Shown here in pieces: positions 1-37,859 of a stretch of 64,000 nt of DNA (the first letter of the stretch is position 1; every line of letters starts with the position of its first letter). Origin of the DNA: Hemibagrus wyckioides (lineage: Eukaryota; Chordata; Actinopteri; Siluriformes; Bagridae); the NCBI RefSeq assembly GCF_019097595.1, contig NC_080716.1:34227401-34291400 (forward strand), in the 5' to 3' direction. A program made the position numbers and the translations under genes. The notes beneath the pieces were generated by a model, which ran no database searches, was not told the DNA's origin, and saw only the letters and a program-made list of their open reading frames with translations.

Positions 1-54
1 GGAGAAATGGATTTATAAATGTATTTATTGTCTCTTTCTTTCTCTCTGCAGTGA
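1..54 (+). CDS. 3' end of an upstream LITR/FcRL paralogue: stop-only terminal exon (TGA at 52-54)
   Basis: A pyrimidine-rich tract ending in CAG (31-51) is followed at once by TGA. The same arrangement closes gene 1 at 29554, where the preceding exon ends on a codon boundary, so the last exon supplies only the stop codon and the 3' UTR. The flanking sequence matches 29500-29600 closely, so an upstream gene of the same ITIM-tailed type ends here. Its other exons lie outside the window. The call rests entirely on homology to gene 1. Confidence 0.6.
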
Positions 55-115
55 GCCATGTGTCTGTTCAGATAAAGCTACAGTTATCAAACAGATGGAA
101 GGAAGGAAAACCTAT

Positions 116-152
116 AGATAGATAGATAGATAATAATAATAATAATAATACA
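116..152. repeat. ATAG and AAT microsatellites at a LINE 3' end
   Basis: Short ATAG and AAT runs. The homologous place in unit 2 (29597-29660) has a much longer ATAG run. Both sit at the 3' end of the minus-strand LINE fragment that follows, a common position for simple repeats in L2/Rex1-type LINEs. Confidence 0.8.
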
Positions 153-159
153 TTATAGT

Positions 160-807
160 AATATAAAAGGAAAATTCACAAATTACAGCAGCAGCAAAAG
201 AATAGCATATGCAGTAAGAAATCATTATGAATAATAAAATAAATGCAATCTATAATATTATAAATATTAATATAAATAAAATAAATATAACTGTATACAC
301 CAGTGCAAGTATTAATAACAGATATGCAGCAAAGTAGATATGATCATACGCAATAAGTGTAATTATATAGTGATTAGCAGCAGTGCAGTAAACAGAATCC
401 CACCAACAGAAGCCCAATGCACTTATTTAAGGAACAGACACAATAACATCCTGGTACAGTGATGAACTATTCTCCTGTACCGGTCCTTGCTGCAGCTGTT
501 TGACCAATAAGTCATGGAGGGGATGTGATGCATTGTCCAGGATGGACATTAGTTTGTTTAGTGACTTCTTTTCCACGATCACATCAAAACAGTTGAGGGA
601 GCATCCCAGTACAGAGCCAGTCTTCTTTATCAGTGTGTTCAGCTTCCTTGCTTCTCCGGCTCTAATGCTGCCTCCCCAGCATAATGCTGCAAAGAAGACA
701 GCACTCACAACATCAGACTGGTAGAAGATCTCCAACATCTTACTGCAAACATTAAAGCATCTGAGCTTCCTCAGAAAGGAGGATCTACTCATCCCCTTCC
801 TGTACAC
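160..807 (-). pseudogene. Non-LTR retrotransposon fragment (Rex1/L2-like ORF2 C-terminus)
   Basis: The minus-strand frame at 427-807 encodes the region C-terminal to the reverse transcriptase fingers, with recognisable pieces such as FLRKLRCFNVCSKMLEIFYQ, FFAALCWGGSIRAGE, LNTLIKKTGSVLG and HPLHDLL. Fish LINE ORF2 proteins of the Rex1/L2 group commonly end this way. No reverse transcriptase core or endonuclease is present, so it is a 5'-truncated dead copy. It is duplicated almost unchanged at 29928-30308. Its N-terminal codons run straight into the 34-bp minisatellite. Confidence 0.7.
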
Positions 808-1667
808 AGCAGTAGAGTCTACTCATCCCCTTCCTGTACACAGCAGTAGAGTCTACTCATCCCCTTCCTGTACACAGCAGTAGAGTCTACTCATCCCCTT
901 CCTGTACACAGCAGTAGAGTCTACTCCTCCCCTTCCTGTACACAGCAGTAGAGTCTACTCATCCCCTTCCTGTACACAGCAGTAGAGTCTACTCATCCCC
1001 TTCCTATACACAGCAGTAGAGTCTACTCATCCCCTTCCTATACACAGCAGCAGAGTCTACTCATCCCCTTCCTGTACACAGCAGTAGAGTCTACTCATCC
1101 CCTTCCTGTACACAGCAGTAGAGTCTACTCATCCCCTTCCTGTACACAGCAGCAGAGTCTACTCATCCCCTTCCTGTACACAGCAGTAGAGTCTACTCAT
1201 CCCCTTCCTGTACACAGCAGTAGAGTCTACTCATCCCCTTCCTGTACACAGCAGTAGAGTCTACTCATCCCCTTCCTATACACAGCAGCAGAGTCTACTC
1301 ATCCCCTTCCTGTACACAGCAGCAGAGTCTACTCATCCCCTTCCTGTACACAGCAGTAGAGTTTCCTCATCCCCTTCCTGTACACAGCAGTAGAGTTTCC
1401 TCATCCCCTTCCTGTACACAGCAGTAGAATATACTCATCCCCTTCCTATACACAGCAGTAGAGTCTACTCATCCCCTTCCTGTACACAGCAGTAGAGTCT
1501 ACTCATCCCCTTCCTGTACACAGCAGTAGAGTCTACTCATCCCCTTCCTGTACACAGCAGTAGAGTCTACTCATCCCCTTCCTGTACACAGCAGTAGAGT
1601 CTACTCATCCCCTTCCTGTACACAGCAGTAGAGTCTACTCATCCCCTTCCTGTACACAGCAGTACAG
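786..1667. repeat. 34-bp minisatellite, about 26 copies
   Basis: Tandem units of the form TACTCATCCCCTTCCT + GTACACAGCAGTAGAGTC, with scattered single-base variants (TGTACAC/TATACAC, CAGTAG/CAGCAG, TCTAC/TTTCC). The first unit is continuous with the LINE ORF: its minus strand reads VYRKGMSR, so the array grew from LINE coding DNA. The orthologous array in unit 2 has only about 14 copies. Confidence 0.95.
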
Positions 1668-2429
1668 CCTATATGCAATTTTTTACTCTTTTTATACTCC
1701 TTCTGTATATATACATGTGGCACATTTGCATATTTTAAAGCATTTAAAAATATATAATTCATAGTAAATATAATTGTATTAATGCACTTTCACCTGGATA
1801 CATGCTATACAAGTACAAGAAAAATAAGGTCAGAAACGAGAGTCTAAAATACAGATTTTTCTGTTACTCATATACTAATTCCACTGAAAGTACATTAATT
1901 TATGTTTGTGGCTCATTTACATATTTTAACAATAATGTTTATTTTTATTTTTCTCATATACTTACACTTCAGTGCTTTTGGTTGGTTTTTTCAACGTGAG
2001 TGAAGTCTGTAAGGCCGTCACTGTTTTCTAACAGAAAGTAAGTTAATCTTGTTGATGTACAAAACTTCACTGATGAATTTGTTAAGATGAAAGTAAAGTT
2101 AACTGAGATGAAGAATTATTTCCTTTTTTTGTCTTTTTAAATTTCATGTTGCTTTTGCAAATTTTCTCTTTATATATTTTATATATATGACCTGATGCTT
2201 TGTAACTCATCTCACTGTGTTCATAAATGTCCTGATATGACTTTGTTTGTAGCTTAAATAATGTTTGTATTAAAGTTTCATCCATGCACAATACCTATTT
2301 TAATAAAGCATTGGAAGTGGAATAGAGATATTATGCATTCACAAAATCTCTGAAAGTAAATCGATGTACATGAGCTGGAAGAACATTATTCTTGTAACAC
2401 ATACACTGAGACAGGCATCGAAGACTCCA
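1668..2429. other. Duplicated intergenic sequence, no gene seen
   Basis: AT-rich sequence shared with 30760-31515. Short open frames occur but lack splice sites, domains or family resemblance. Nothing else is recognised. Confidence 0.6.
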
Positions 2430-2787
2430 TGTGTAGATTTTAATGGAGAACATTAGCAAATAATCCAATATGGGAGGCAGAGGCAGAAACCAGAAACAGG
2501 CAGGGTTCAAATGAGCAGAAAACAGCAATTAACGTAGCAGACAGAAATCCAATACAGAAATCCAAAAAGCACAAAACCAGGAAACAGAAAAACTAGGTCA
2601 TAACCATGGAAAGCAAACAAGAACAATGAAACAAGGCTTGATAACACAGGAGAACTTCACACTTAGCATATGCATGGCTTAAATGACTTAAAACCAGGAA
2701 GTGAACTGAGTGACCTGGAAGTGTCAGTATTTGGGTGAGGTTTCCCTCTGATGGTGAAGAGGGGGAGGTGTGACTGAGGGTGTTACA
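2430..2787 (-). mobile_element. Candidate solo LTR
   Basis: A block of roughly 358 bp begins TGTGTAGATTTTAATGG and ends GGTGTTACA, so it has TG...CA ends. Its composition, an A-rich first half and a GGTTTCCCTCTGATGG-type second half, resembles the clear solo LTR at 48186-48547 and the Gypsy LTRs at 26760-28302. No target duplication is obvious. A second copy at 31516-31873 came with the segmental duplication. Confidence 0.4.
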
Positions 2788-3719
2788 ATTCTATCAACAT
2801 ATGTTTGAAGACACGCCCACATTTCTTTTTAACTTGTGGTTGTTGCAGTTTACAGGGAAATTCTTCAGAGCTCCTCTAAGGCCATTGTTCTCATAAGCAT
2901 AGATTTTAGTGGGACAAGGCAACATTAATAATGACATAACCTCTCAACTTTTTGGTTTGATGCTTTACCACTTGATTGGTGCTTTAATCTACTATTTAGT
3001 GATTTACTGCATAAAGAACAATTGAAAGTCAATAACATAAATCTAGCAGCTCATTTAGAACCGCTTTACACCCTCTCCACCTTTTATCATTAGATAAGGA
3101 TCACAAATGTACATGTGTACTCATCCATATTCATCACATTCTTGTCCTCTCTGCATCAGGACAATATTTTAACTGAAATTAGTTACACTTGGGTTTTCTG
3201 TAGAATTGCTAATGAATCATAAATGATCATACAGCTCAAACATTTTCAGAATGAAGAAAAAAACTCAATAGAGAGTAATTATAATTTAAGCGTTAATAAA
3301 GCAGCCACAGATTTGACCTAGTAACATTAGTCACTAGGCTTAGGAGATGTATATTTTATTGTGATAAATCGTACAAAATTGTTCAAATAAATCGCTGCCT
3401 GAGAAAAGTCTGCATTAAATGTACATTTGTGCTTAAAGGCTTTTAGCAGAATAATAACCACAATAATGGTAGTGACCAGTAAGAGAGCAGGAAAGCATGA
3501 CCATGGGATTACATTAACACTAAAGCTCTGACTGATTAAGACTGACTTTATAAGAGTGTCACGGTGCTGTCTCACAGTTCCAGCATGTGGAGAAAGCACA
3601 CAGCTCTTTGTCTCCAATACGGATGATACAGATGTTTGTTTGTTTTTTATCTTAAAGATGAGATCAGTGAATCTCCTCTACTGTCACTTTCCTATTTTGT
3701 ATGTTTGCATATTTAGATT
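2788..3719. other. 5' flank of leader exon a, no gene seen
   Basis: Sequence shared with 31874-32660, except that about 146 bp (roughly 3495-3640) is absent from unit 2. A minus-strand open frame (3327-3617) has a hydrophobic stretch but no convincing splice structure, so it is not called a gene. Confidence 0.5.
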
Positions 3720-3850
3720 TTCTGGAAAGAGGAAGAAAGAGTAGGAGTTAACCAAAGGAATAGGAATAGGAATAGGAGTTAAACCACACAGTATCTAGAC
3801 TTTAACTCACACCTCTGCTCTGTCAGTCAGTCAGTCATTAGAGGGACAGG
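3720..3850 (+). promoter_or_regulatory. Putative TATA-less promoter of leader type a with PU.1-like motif
   Basis: AAAGAGGAAG at 3726-3735 matches the purine-rich PU.1/ETS core GAGGAA. It lies about 115 bp upstream of the leader ATG and is followed by a GTCAGTCAGTCAGTCATTAG repeat just before the start. No TATA box is apparent. PU.1 control is common for myeloid receptor genes; its role here is inferred. Confidence 0.35.
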
Positions 3851-29556
<25,706 letters not shown>

Positions 29557-29596
29557 ACCATGTGTCTGTTCTGATGAAGCTACAGTTATCAAAGAA

Positions 29597-29660
<64 letters not shown>
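29597..29660. repeat. (ATAG)n microsatellite
   Basis: Sixteen uninterrupted ATAG units in the 3' UTR region of gene 1, at the 3' end of the minus-strand LINE relic. Much shorter in unit 1. Confidence 0.95.
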
Positions 29661-29927
29661 GAAAATGTACACATTACAGGTTCAGAAAAAGAATATGTTT
29701 AATAATATAAGAAATAATCAAGAATAATAAAATAAATGTAATCTCTAATATTATATAATATTATAAATTAAAATAAATATAACTGTATACACCAGTGCAA
29801 GTAGTAACAACAGATATACAGCAAAGTAGATATGATCATCCACAATAATCTGCATCAGTGTAATTATATAGTGATTTGCAGCAGTGCAGTAAACAGAATC
29901 CCACCAACAGAAGCCCAATGCACTTAT

Positions 29928-30308
29928 TTAAGGAACAGACACAATAACATCCTGGTACAGTGATGAACTATTCTCCTGTACCGGTCCTTGCTGCAGCTGT
30001 TTGACCAATAAGTCATGGAGGGGATGTGATGCATTGTCCAGGATGGACACTAGTTTGTTTAGTGACTTCTTTTCCACGATCACATCAAAACAGTTAAGGG
30101 AGCATCCCAGTACAGAGCCAGTCTTCTTTATCAGTGTGTTCAGCTTCCTTGCTTCTCCGGCTCTAATGCTGCCTCCCCAGCATAATGCTGCAAAGAAGAC
30201 AGCACTCACAACATCAGACTGGTAGAAGATCTCCAACATCTTACTGCAAACATTAAAGCATCTGATCTTCCTCAGAAAGGAGGATCTACTCATCCCCTTC
30301 CTGTACAC
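29928..30308 (-). pseudogene. LINE ORF2 C-terminal fragment (Rex1/L2-like), unit 2 copy
   Basis: Same 126-codon minus-strand frame as at 427-807, with two residue differences visible (KL to KI and LM to LV). A relic duplicated with the unit. Confidence 0.7.
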
Positions 30309-30759
30309 AGCAGTAGAGTCTACTCATCCCCTTCCTGTACACAGCAGTAGAGTCTACTCATCCCCTTCCTTTACACAGCAGTAGAGTTTCCTCATCCCCT
30401 TCTTATACACAGCAGTAGAGTCTACTCATCCCCTTCCTGTACACAGCAGTAGAGTCTACTCATCCCCTTCCTGTACACAGCAGTAGAGTCTACTCATCCC
30501 CTTCCTGTACACAGCAGTAGAGTCTACTCATCCCCTTCCTATACACAGCAGTAGAGTCTACTCATCCCCTTCCTTTACACAGCAGTAGAGTCTACTCATC
30601 CCCTTCCTGTACACAGCAGTAGAGTCTACTCATCCCCTTCCTGTACACAGCAGTAGAGTCTACTCATCCCCTTCCTGTACACAGCAGTAGAGTCTACTCA
30701 TCCCCTTCCTGTACACAGCAGTAGAGTCTACTCATCCCCTTCCTGTACACAGCAGTACA
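30285..30759. repeat. 34-bp minisatellite, about 14 copies
   Basis: Same unit as at 786-1667, with its own variant set (TTTACAC, TTATACAC). The difference in copy number arose after the duplication. Confidence 0.95.
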
Positions 30760-31515
30760 GCCTATATGCAATTTTTTACTCTTTTTATACTCATTCTGTA
30801 TATATACATGTGGCATATTTTAAAGCATTTAAAAATATATAATTCATAGTAAATATAATTGTATTAATGCACTTTCACCTGGATACATGCTATACAAGTA
30901 CAAGAAAGGTCAGAAACGAGAGTCTAAAATACAGATCTTTCTGTTACTCATATACTAATTCCACTGAAAGTACATTACTTTATGTTTGTGGCTCATTTAC
31001 ATATTTTAACAATAATGTTTATTTTTATTTTTCTCATATACTTACACTTCAGTGCTTTTGGTTGGTTTTTGGAAACGTGAGTGAAGTCTGTAAGGCCGTC
31101 ACTGTTTTCTAACAGAAAGTAAGTTAATCTTGTTGATGTACAAAACTTCACTGATGAACGAATTAAGATGAACGTAAAGTTAACTGAGATGAAGAATTAT
31201 TTCCTTTTTTTTGTCCTTTTTTTTCCTTTTCATGTTGCTTTTGCAAATTTTCTCTATTTATATTTTATATATATGACCTGATGCTTTGTAACTCATCTCA
31301 CTGTGTTCATAAATGTCCTGATATGACTTTGTTTGTAGCTTAAATAATGTTTGTATTAAAGTTTCATGCATGCACAATACCTATTTTAATAAAGCATTGG
31401 AAGTGGAATAGAGATATTATGCATTCACAAAATCTCTGAAAGTAAATCCGTGTACATGAGCTGGAAGAACATTATTCTTGTAACACATACACTGAGACAG
31501 GCATCGAAGACTCCA
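30760..31515. other. Intergenic sequence, no gene seen
   Basis: Counterpart of 1668-2429. Short frames only. Confidence 0.6.
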
Positions 31516-31873
31516 TGTGTAGATTTTAATGGAGAACATTAGCAAATAATCCAATATGGGAGGCAGAGGCAGAAACCAGAAACAGGCAGGGTTCAAATGA
31601 GCAGAAAACAGCAATTAACGTAGCAGACAGAAATCCAATACAGAAATCCAAAAAGCACAAAACCAGGAAACAAAAAAACTAGGTCATAACCATGGAAAGC
31701 AAACAAGAACAATGAAACAAGGCTTGATAACACAGGAGAACTTCACACTTAGCATATGCATGGCTTAAATGACTTAAAACCAGGAAGTGAACTGAGTGAC
31801 CTGGAAGTGTCAGTATTTGGGTGAGGTTTCCCTCTGATGGTGAAGAGGGGGAGGTGTGACTGAGGGTGTTACA
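31516..31873 (-). mobile_element. Candidate solo LTR, unit 2 copy
   Basis: Same block as 2430-2787, with TGTGTAG start and GTTACA end. Inherited by duplication. Confidence 0.4.
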
Positions 31874-32654
31874 ATTCTATCAACATATGTTTGAAGACAC
31901 GCCCACATTTCTTTTTAACATGTGGTTGTTGCAGTTTACAGGGAAATTCTTCAGCGCTCCTCTAAGGCCATTGCTCTCATAAGCATAGATTTTAGTGGGA
32001 CAAGGCAACATTAATAATGACATAACCTCTCAACTTTTTGGTTTGATGCTTTACCACTTGATTGGTGCTTTAATCTACTATTTAGTGATTTACTGCATAA
32101 AGAACAATTGAAAGTCAATAACATAAATCTAGCAGCTCGTTTAGAACCGCTTTACACCCTCTCCACGTTTTATCATTAGATAAGGATCACAAATGTACAT
32201 GTGTACTCATCCATATTCATCACAGTCTTGTCCTCTCTGCATCAGGACAATATTTTAACTGAAATTAGTTACACTTGGGTTTTCTGTAGAATTGCTAATG
32301 AATCATAAATGATCATACAGCTCAAACATTTTCAGAATGAAGAAAAAAACTCAATAGAGAGTAATTATAATTTAAGCGTTAATAAAGCAGCCACAGATTT
32401 GACCTAGTAACATTAGTCACTAGGCTTAGGAGATGTATATTTTATTGTGATAAATCGTACTAAATTGTTCAAATAAATCGCTGCCTGAGAAAAGTCTGCA
32501 TTAAATGTACATTTGTGCTTAAAGGCTTTTAGCAGAATAATAACCACAATAATGGTAGTGACCAGTAAGAGAGCAGGGAAGCATTTTTTATCTTAAAGAT
32601 GAGATCAGTGAATCTCCTCTACTGTCACTTTCCTATTTTGTATGTTTGCATATT

Positions 32655-32785
32655 TAGATTTTCTGGAAAGAGGAAGAAAGAGTAGGAGTTAACCAAAGGA
32701 ATAGGAATAGGAGTTAAACCACACAGTATCTAGACTTTAACTCACACCTCTGCTCTGTCTGTCAGTCAGTCATTAGAGGGACAGG
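32655..32785 (+). promoter_or_regulatory. Putative promoter of leader type a, unit 2
   Basis: PU.1-like AAAGAGGAAG at 32667-32676 and a GTCAGTCAGTCATTAG block just before the ATG, as in unit 1. Confidence 0.35.
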
Positions 32786-32816
32786 ATGGAGCTCAGTCCA
32801 CTCTCTGTGATGCTCT
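32786..32816 (+). CDS. Leader exon type a in unit 2 (alternative first exon of gene 2)
   Basis: Same 31 nt coding MELSPLSVML plus one base, with donor GTGAGT. Gene 2 has a second identical leader at 39380; either can join exon 2 at 44730 in phase. Confidence 0.6.
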
Positions 32817-35324
32817 GTGAGTAAATGTTCTCTTTGTGTCTTCATTAGAGTGAGTGGTGGGGTATAAAGTTGTTCATCTGCAGTCTGAATGTCCTGAGTG
32901 ATGATCTTATTGTGTGATTAGGACATTGTGTGTACTTCAGCATGACTGCTCAGGGGGATCAGTGTCTCCATATCTGTTATGAGAAGGGTTTAGTTTGATG
33001 TGTATCTACTCTCAGTAACTATGATAGTTCAACAGGTAAGAGTACAAGTAGAGCGAGTTTAAAACACAGGTCTGTTTTAGTGGAATCTGCGTTTGATCGT
33101 CATCTTCTGGTGGTGTTTCCTGTATACAGAAAGGTTTTAAAAAACTCTGACTACTCTGAAGCAACTCAGCGCAATAAGTTCATTCTAATACTCACTAACA
33201 CCAAACTATTGTTTAGTATTATTTATTTATTTTGGTCAAATCTTCCTCATGAATTATGCAGAAATAAACACTTCTCATTAGCCTTGTACACTGACACACA
33301 CAGGGCAGTGACAGTTTTAGAGGCGTGAGAACAGAGACATTTTGGGAGTTGTGGTTTCACTTCTTTTTTTAATTCAGTGCTGTGTGTTCGGCAGTGAAGA
33401 AGGGGAGGAAGTGTGAATGTGCTGCCCACTAAATGTTGAAGCAATACCACATAATGTGGCTGAATAGACAATGTGGTGATTTTGAGTTTTGTGTTTTGTT
33501 CTGTTGGCTTGCTGTAGTTTTCGGTCAGAGGTCGGCCATGCTAAGGGAGTAGCACTTCATTACCTCAGTGAATGCCAAGTCATCTTGATTTTTTGTAACA
33601 GAGCAGAGAAATTATATGCCTGTAAGTACGAATATTGGGTTGTACACAGTTTAAGGACTTGTTTAGTAGTTTGAATAGCGATAGATGTTATATTATTTTA
33701 ATGTAGTTTGGTCACGATCGAGATGTTAATTAACGTTAATGGGAAATTCCATTGTGTATTAGCATTGAGCTAACAGGCTAGGTTTCAGCATATCATGGCA
33801 TGTTTTCAATACCATTTGACCGTGATTAGAAACATGTCATACTCTTGTAGGTATTTAAATGTGCTGTTAACTTGTCAATTTTGATATGTTTGATTCATAT
33901 ATCCTTTTCTTCTGTGTGTTTAAGTTTTACAGTGTTTTCTGTGGAAGTCAAATAAACAGCCTGAACCAGCTACGTTTGTCTCTCATTGGGAATCTGTTTA
34001 GCTATCGGCCAAACTGGACACCCACATTCAGGGAGGGCAGAACTGTGAAGCTGAAAATATTTGCACGTTGTATGCATTTAATTTGTTGATGCCAAATTCT
34101 AAGCCTACCACCTGCATCATGCAGAAAAAAATCAAGATGCAAATGGTCAGTTTGGGTAAACCTGTGTCCACTCTGGGCTTGAATTCCTTTTCATGTTTGA
34201 CAGGAGTGATCATCTGCTGTTGTGGTCTGTCTGCTTCAAAGTTTTGTGCATTCTGAAATGTGTTTCTGCTTAAAGTGTGTCTGTTTCAGATACACTGCAT
34301 TTAACTATAGGTTGTAAAGTCCAGCATCTTACAAGGAAAAGTAATAGAAACCCCTAATCCAGTAGTTTATCTTGTTATGACTGAACATCTAAATGAAACA
34401 GAATAATAGCAAAATCAGGCAAGATTAATGAAATGAGTTCATTTCCAAACCAATAACCCCCCCATTCTAAAAATGAATTATTCCACTGTCCATGATTTAA
34501 GTCTCACTAAATAATTATCACTAACATTTAAACAATTCAAGATTTTGCTGCACATGGCAATTCCAGCAGTGCTCCTATTTTACTTGGCTCATCTAGTTGT
34601 CTTTTACGTATCGTGTCTTGTATTAGTCCATGTCATGTCTCAAAATCCAGCACTGATGTGCACTGCCTGTATGTTAAATGTGCACTGTTTGGCTGCTTAT
34701 TATTCCGTATTAAATAATAAATGATATTTTTAAATAAAAAAAATAAGAGCAATTGTTTGTCTGGAAACAAGCACTTCTCCTTTGCTTTCTTCCTTTCATT
34801 CTTCTCTTTGTTTTCTCTTTTTTCCTCCTTCCCCATTTTTTTCCTTTCTTCCCCACCCGAAACAGCCTATTCTTCCCCAGTTGGTTTCAGTGTAAAACTC
34901 TGCTAGACAACATCATCATAAGTGCATTTCTTCCCAGTCCTGGCAGAGGGAGTAAGACAGTCAGGGTTAGAGGTTTGTAAATCAAGCTTAGACCTAAATC
35001 AGTGTTGTATATGAGCACTAACACAGTCTACAGAATTGGGGTGAATTGTTGCTTGATGTCTGCAGTGAAGAACATCACACACTTCTTCTATGGAAAACTG
35101 TAACATGAAAATAGTTTCTTGTATATTTTACTGTATTAATTAACATTAAATCCTGTTTGTTACTCTGAGACCATGCTACACTGACAGCAGCCAGCAGAGG
35201 GCAGCAGTGGTGCACACAGTGATAGCAGGAGAACAAATTACAGACTTCTCCAGGATGATTAACCTGGATTTCCTGAACCTGTCCAGCAGTATACTTAAGA
35301 CCAGACTTTGACACAGCCCTTTGC

Positions 35325-35470
35325 TGCAGGATGTGAAGGAGCAAATCATTGGTTGGATGTATTGAATGAATCCGCCCCTTACTAGTCAGGATTAAAACCA
35401 TACAGCAGTTACCACTAGAGGGAGTCAAAGACATTTTAATAATGAGTATGAATATGTTCAGTTTTGTGAA
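35325..35470. repeat. Local duplication of 36195-36330
   Basis: GCAGGATGTGAAGGAGC through GTATGAATATGTTCAG repeats a segment found about 870 bp downstream. It is followed by a second copy of CACTTAAGACCAGACTTTG, so the insertion also duplicated its target flank. Only unit 2 has it. Confidence 0.75.
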
Positions 35471-36626
35471 GCCTGTCCAGCAGTACACTTAAGACCAGAC
35501 TTTGACACAGCCCTTTGCTACACCATTGTAGAGGAGTGACAGATATGTTATGTTGGTGAAGGCTCTCTGTACAAGAATGATGAATCAGCTGTAAGTACAG
35601 TCTCTGTACAGTGTCTGTGATGTACAAATAGTCCAAAAGTGAACCACAATATATTAATATATAATAAAAAAAAGAGAATAATATACACCTTCCAGAGAAA
35701 CCACAAGCAGTACAAGTACTAGTAACTAGTACTTCCGGAAAACTTTCAAAATAAAAGTTCTGCAGTTCTGGGGTTTCACTCTGTAATTGAGTCCACATCG
35801 AAACAGTATGTAGTAGTTACCGAATCATTTGTGTACAAAAAGAAAAAAAAAACATCTGGCTGTTAGACATCATTAGTGTGTGTTATGAAGGAAAATGTGA
35901 TATTCAGAGAGAAAACTATTTGTGGGCTCAACTAAAGCTCCTCATGTTTTGTTCCCTATATCAGCTTACATTTAAAACTATTCTACAACAAATCACATGA
36001 TAGATATCAGGTCTAATAAAATATTACAGGGATTTAAGGAAACTCTCACATGTAGTGATGTTTCATCCATGATCCAATCATTCTCCTTCACTTCCATGCA
36101 CTGATTCATATTATTTTATTCTCTTAAGTCTTGACTGTGTAAAACACATGACTGCTTCAGCAGATTGTTCCTGCTTTTTAAAGACTGCATTATCGTGCAG
36201 GATGTGAAGGAGCAAATCATTGGTTGGATGTATTGAAGAATCCGCCCCTTACTAGTCAGGATTAAAACCATACAGCAGTTACCACTAGAGGGAGTCAAAG
36301 ACATTTTAATATTGAGTATGAATGTGTTCAGTTATGTGAAATGTAATTGCTGTAACAGTTTTTATTTGAATGACCAATAGGAAGTTTCTCCTGTTATGAT
36401 GGATCTGTTATGAGCCAATCAGAAAGATTTGTGTAGGGAAGAGACTGGTGTGAGAATAATGTGCTCCAGAACTGTGTAGAATGTTGAAAAGTGCTGAAAT
36501 GAGTTAAAATAAGGATTTCTTTGAGAATATTTCCATGTATCCAGTTACTAAACCATAAGTAAAGACTTTAGACTCGTTGTTACGAGCGGACGTCATTAAC
36601 TGGGACTCCAGGTCACTGGTGTTTAG

Positions 36627-36870
36627 TCAAGTAGCTTTTATTGTCATTTGAAGCACATACAGCTGGTACAGTACACAGTAACATGAAACAACGTTCCTCC
36701 AGGACCATGGTGCTACATAAAACACACAACTACAGGAGACAACACAGAACTAAGTTCACTACACAGACCTACACAGTACTACATAAAGTGCATGTGTGTA
36801 AACAGTGCAAGACAGTACAGTACAGTACAATAACTGACCAGGGACAGTGCAGCACTGACCACTACACAGT
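36627..36870 (-). mobile_element. LINE 3' tail
   Basis: Begins AAGTAGCTTTTATTGTCATT and contains ACGTTCCTCCAGGACCATGG. In reverse this is the conserved 3' end of fish Rex1/L2-type LINEs (a ...GACAATAAAAGC... ending). The plus-strand relative is at 48870-49270, and the unit 3 copy is at 54327-54566. Confidence 0.55.
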
Positions 36871-36965
36871 TTTGTAATGAATAAAGTGCAATAGTAAAAT
36901 GCTGTGGATGTAAACACAATACACAGTTAACAGAAAAAACAGATCATTGTGTTTTATTGTTGTTG

Positions 36966-37845
36966 CAGCAGTCTACAAATAGAATCTCAGTATCTCACAA
37001 AAGTGAGTACACCCCTCACATTTTTGTAAATATTTTATTATATCTTTTCATGTGACAACACTGAAGAAATGACACTCTGCTACAATGTAAAGTAGTGAGT
37101 GTACAGCCTGTATAACAGTGTAAATTTGCTGCCCCCTCAAAATAACTCAACACACAGGCATTAATGTCTAAACCGTTGGCAACAAAAGTGACTACACCCC
37201 TAAGTGGAAATGTCCAAATTGGGCCCAAAGTGTCAATATTTTGTGTGGCCACCATTATTTTCCAGCACTGCCTTAACCCTCTTGGGCATGGAGTTCACCA
37301 GAGCTTCACAGGTTGCCACTGGAGTCCTCTTCCACTCCTCCATGATAACATCACAGAGCTGGTGGATGTTAGAGACCTTGTGCTCCCCCACCTTCCGTTT
37401 GAGGATGCCCCACAGATGCTCAATAGGGTTTCGGTCTGGAGACATGCTTGGCCAGTCCATCACCTTTACCCTCAGCTTCTTTAGCAAGGCAGTGGTCATC
37501 TTGGAGGTGTGTTTGGGGTCGTTATCATGTTGGAATATGTGCCGGCAGCACTCATGCAGGCCCAGACCATGACACTCCCACCACCATGTTTGACTGTAGG
37601 CAAGACACACTAGTCTTTGTACTCCTCACCTGGTTGCTGCCACACACGCTTGACACCGTCTGAACCAAATAAGTTTATCTTGGTCTCATCGGACCACAGG
37701 ACATGGTTCCAGTAATCCGTGTCCTTAGTCTGCTTATCTTCAGCAAACTGTATGCCGGCTTTCTTGAGCATCATCTTTAGTAGAGGCTTCCTTTTGGGAC
37801 GACATCAATGCAGACCAATTTGATGCAGTGTGCGGTGCATGATAA
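36966..37845 (-). mobile_element. Tc1-like transposon, 3' half, inactive
   Basis: The minus-strand frame (37233-37610) encodes the end of a Tc1 transposase: [20 protein letters not shown] (second Asp) and SPDRNPIEHLWGILKRKVGE (final Glu). The N-terminal half (DNA-binding domain) and the left end are missing. Unit 1 keeps only the terminal 190 bp of it (10691-10877), so the insertion predates the duplication. Confidence 0.8.
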
Positions 37846-37859
37846 TAATAATTTTATAA

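Larger units (their letters stand above)
32817..36965. other. Duplicated intron/intergenic sequence, no gene seen
   Basis: Counterpart of 3882-7370. It includes a local duplication (next entry) and a LINE 3' tail at 36627-36870. Confidence 0.55.

Noticed and set aside
427..807. Open minus-strand frame as a possible host gene next to the receptor 3' end
   Set aside because: The sequence matches the C-terminal style of LINE ORF2 and is continuous with a minisatellite, so it is transposon debris.
786..1667. Regular repeats suggesting a CRISPR array
   Set aside because: The 34-bp units are contiguous, without unique spacers, in a vertebrate genome. It is a minisatellite.
3327..3617. Minus-strand frame with a membrane-like stretch (FPALLLVTTIIVVIILLKAF)
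   Set aside because: Hydrophobic runs arise easily from AT-rich DNA. No good donor was found, no neighbouring exons exist, and unit 2 has a deletion through it.
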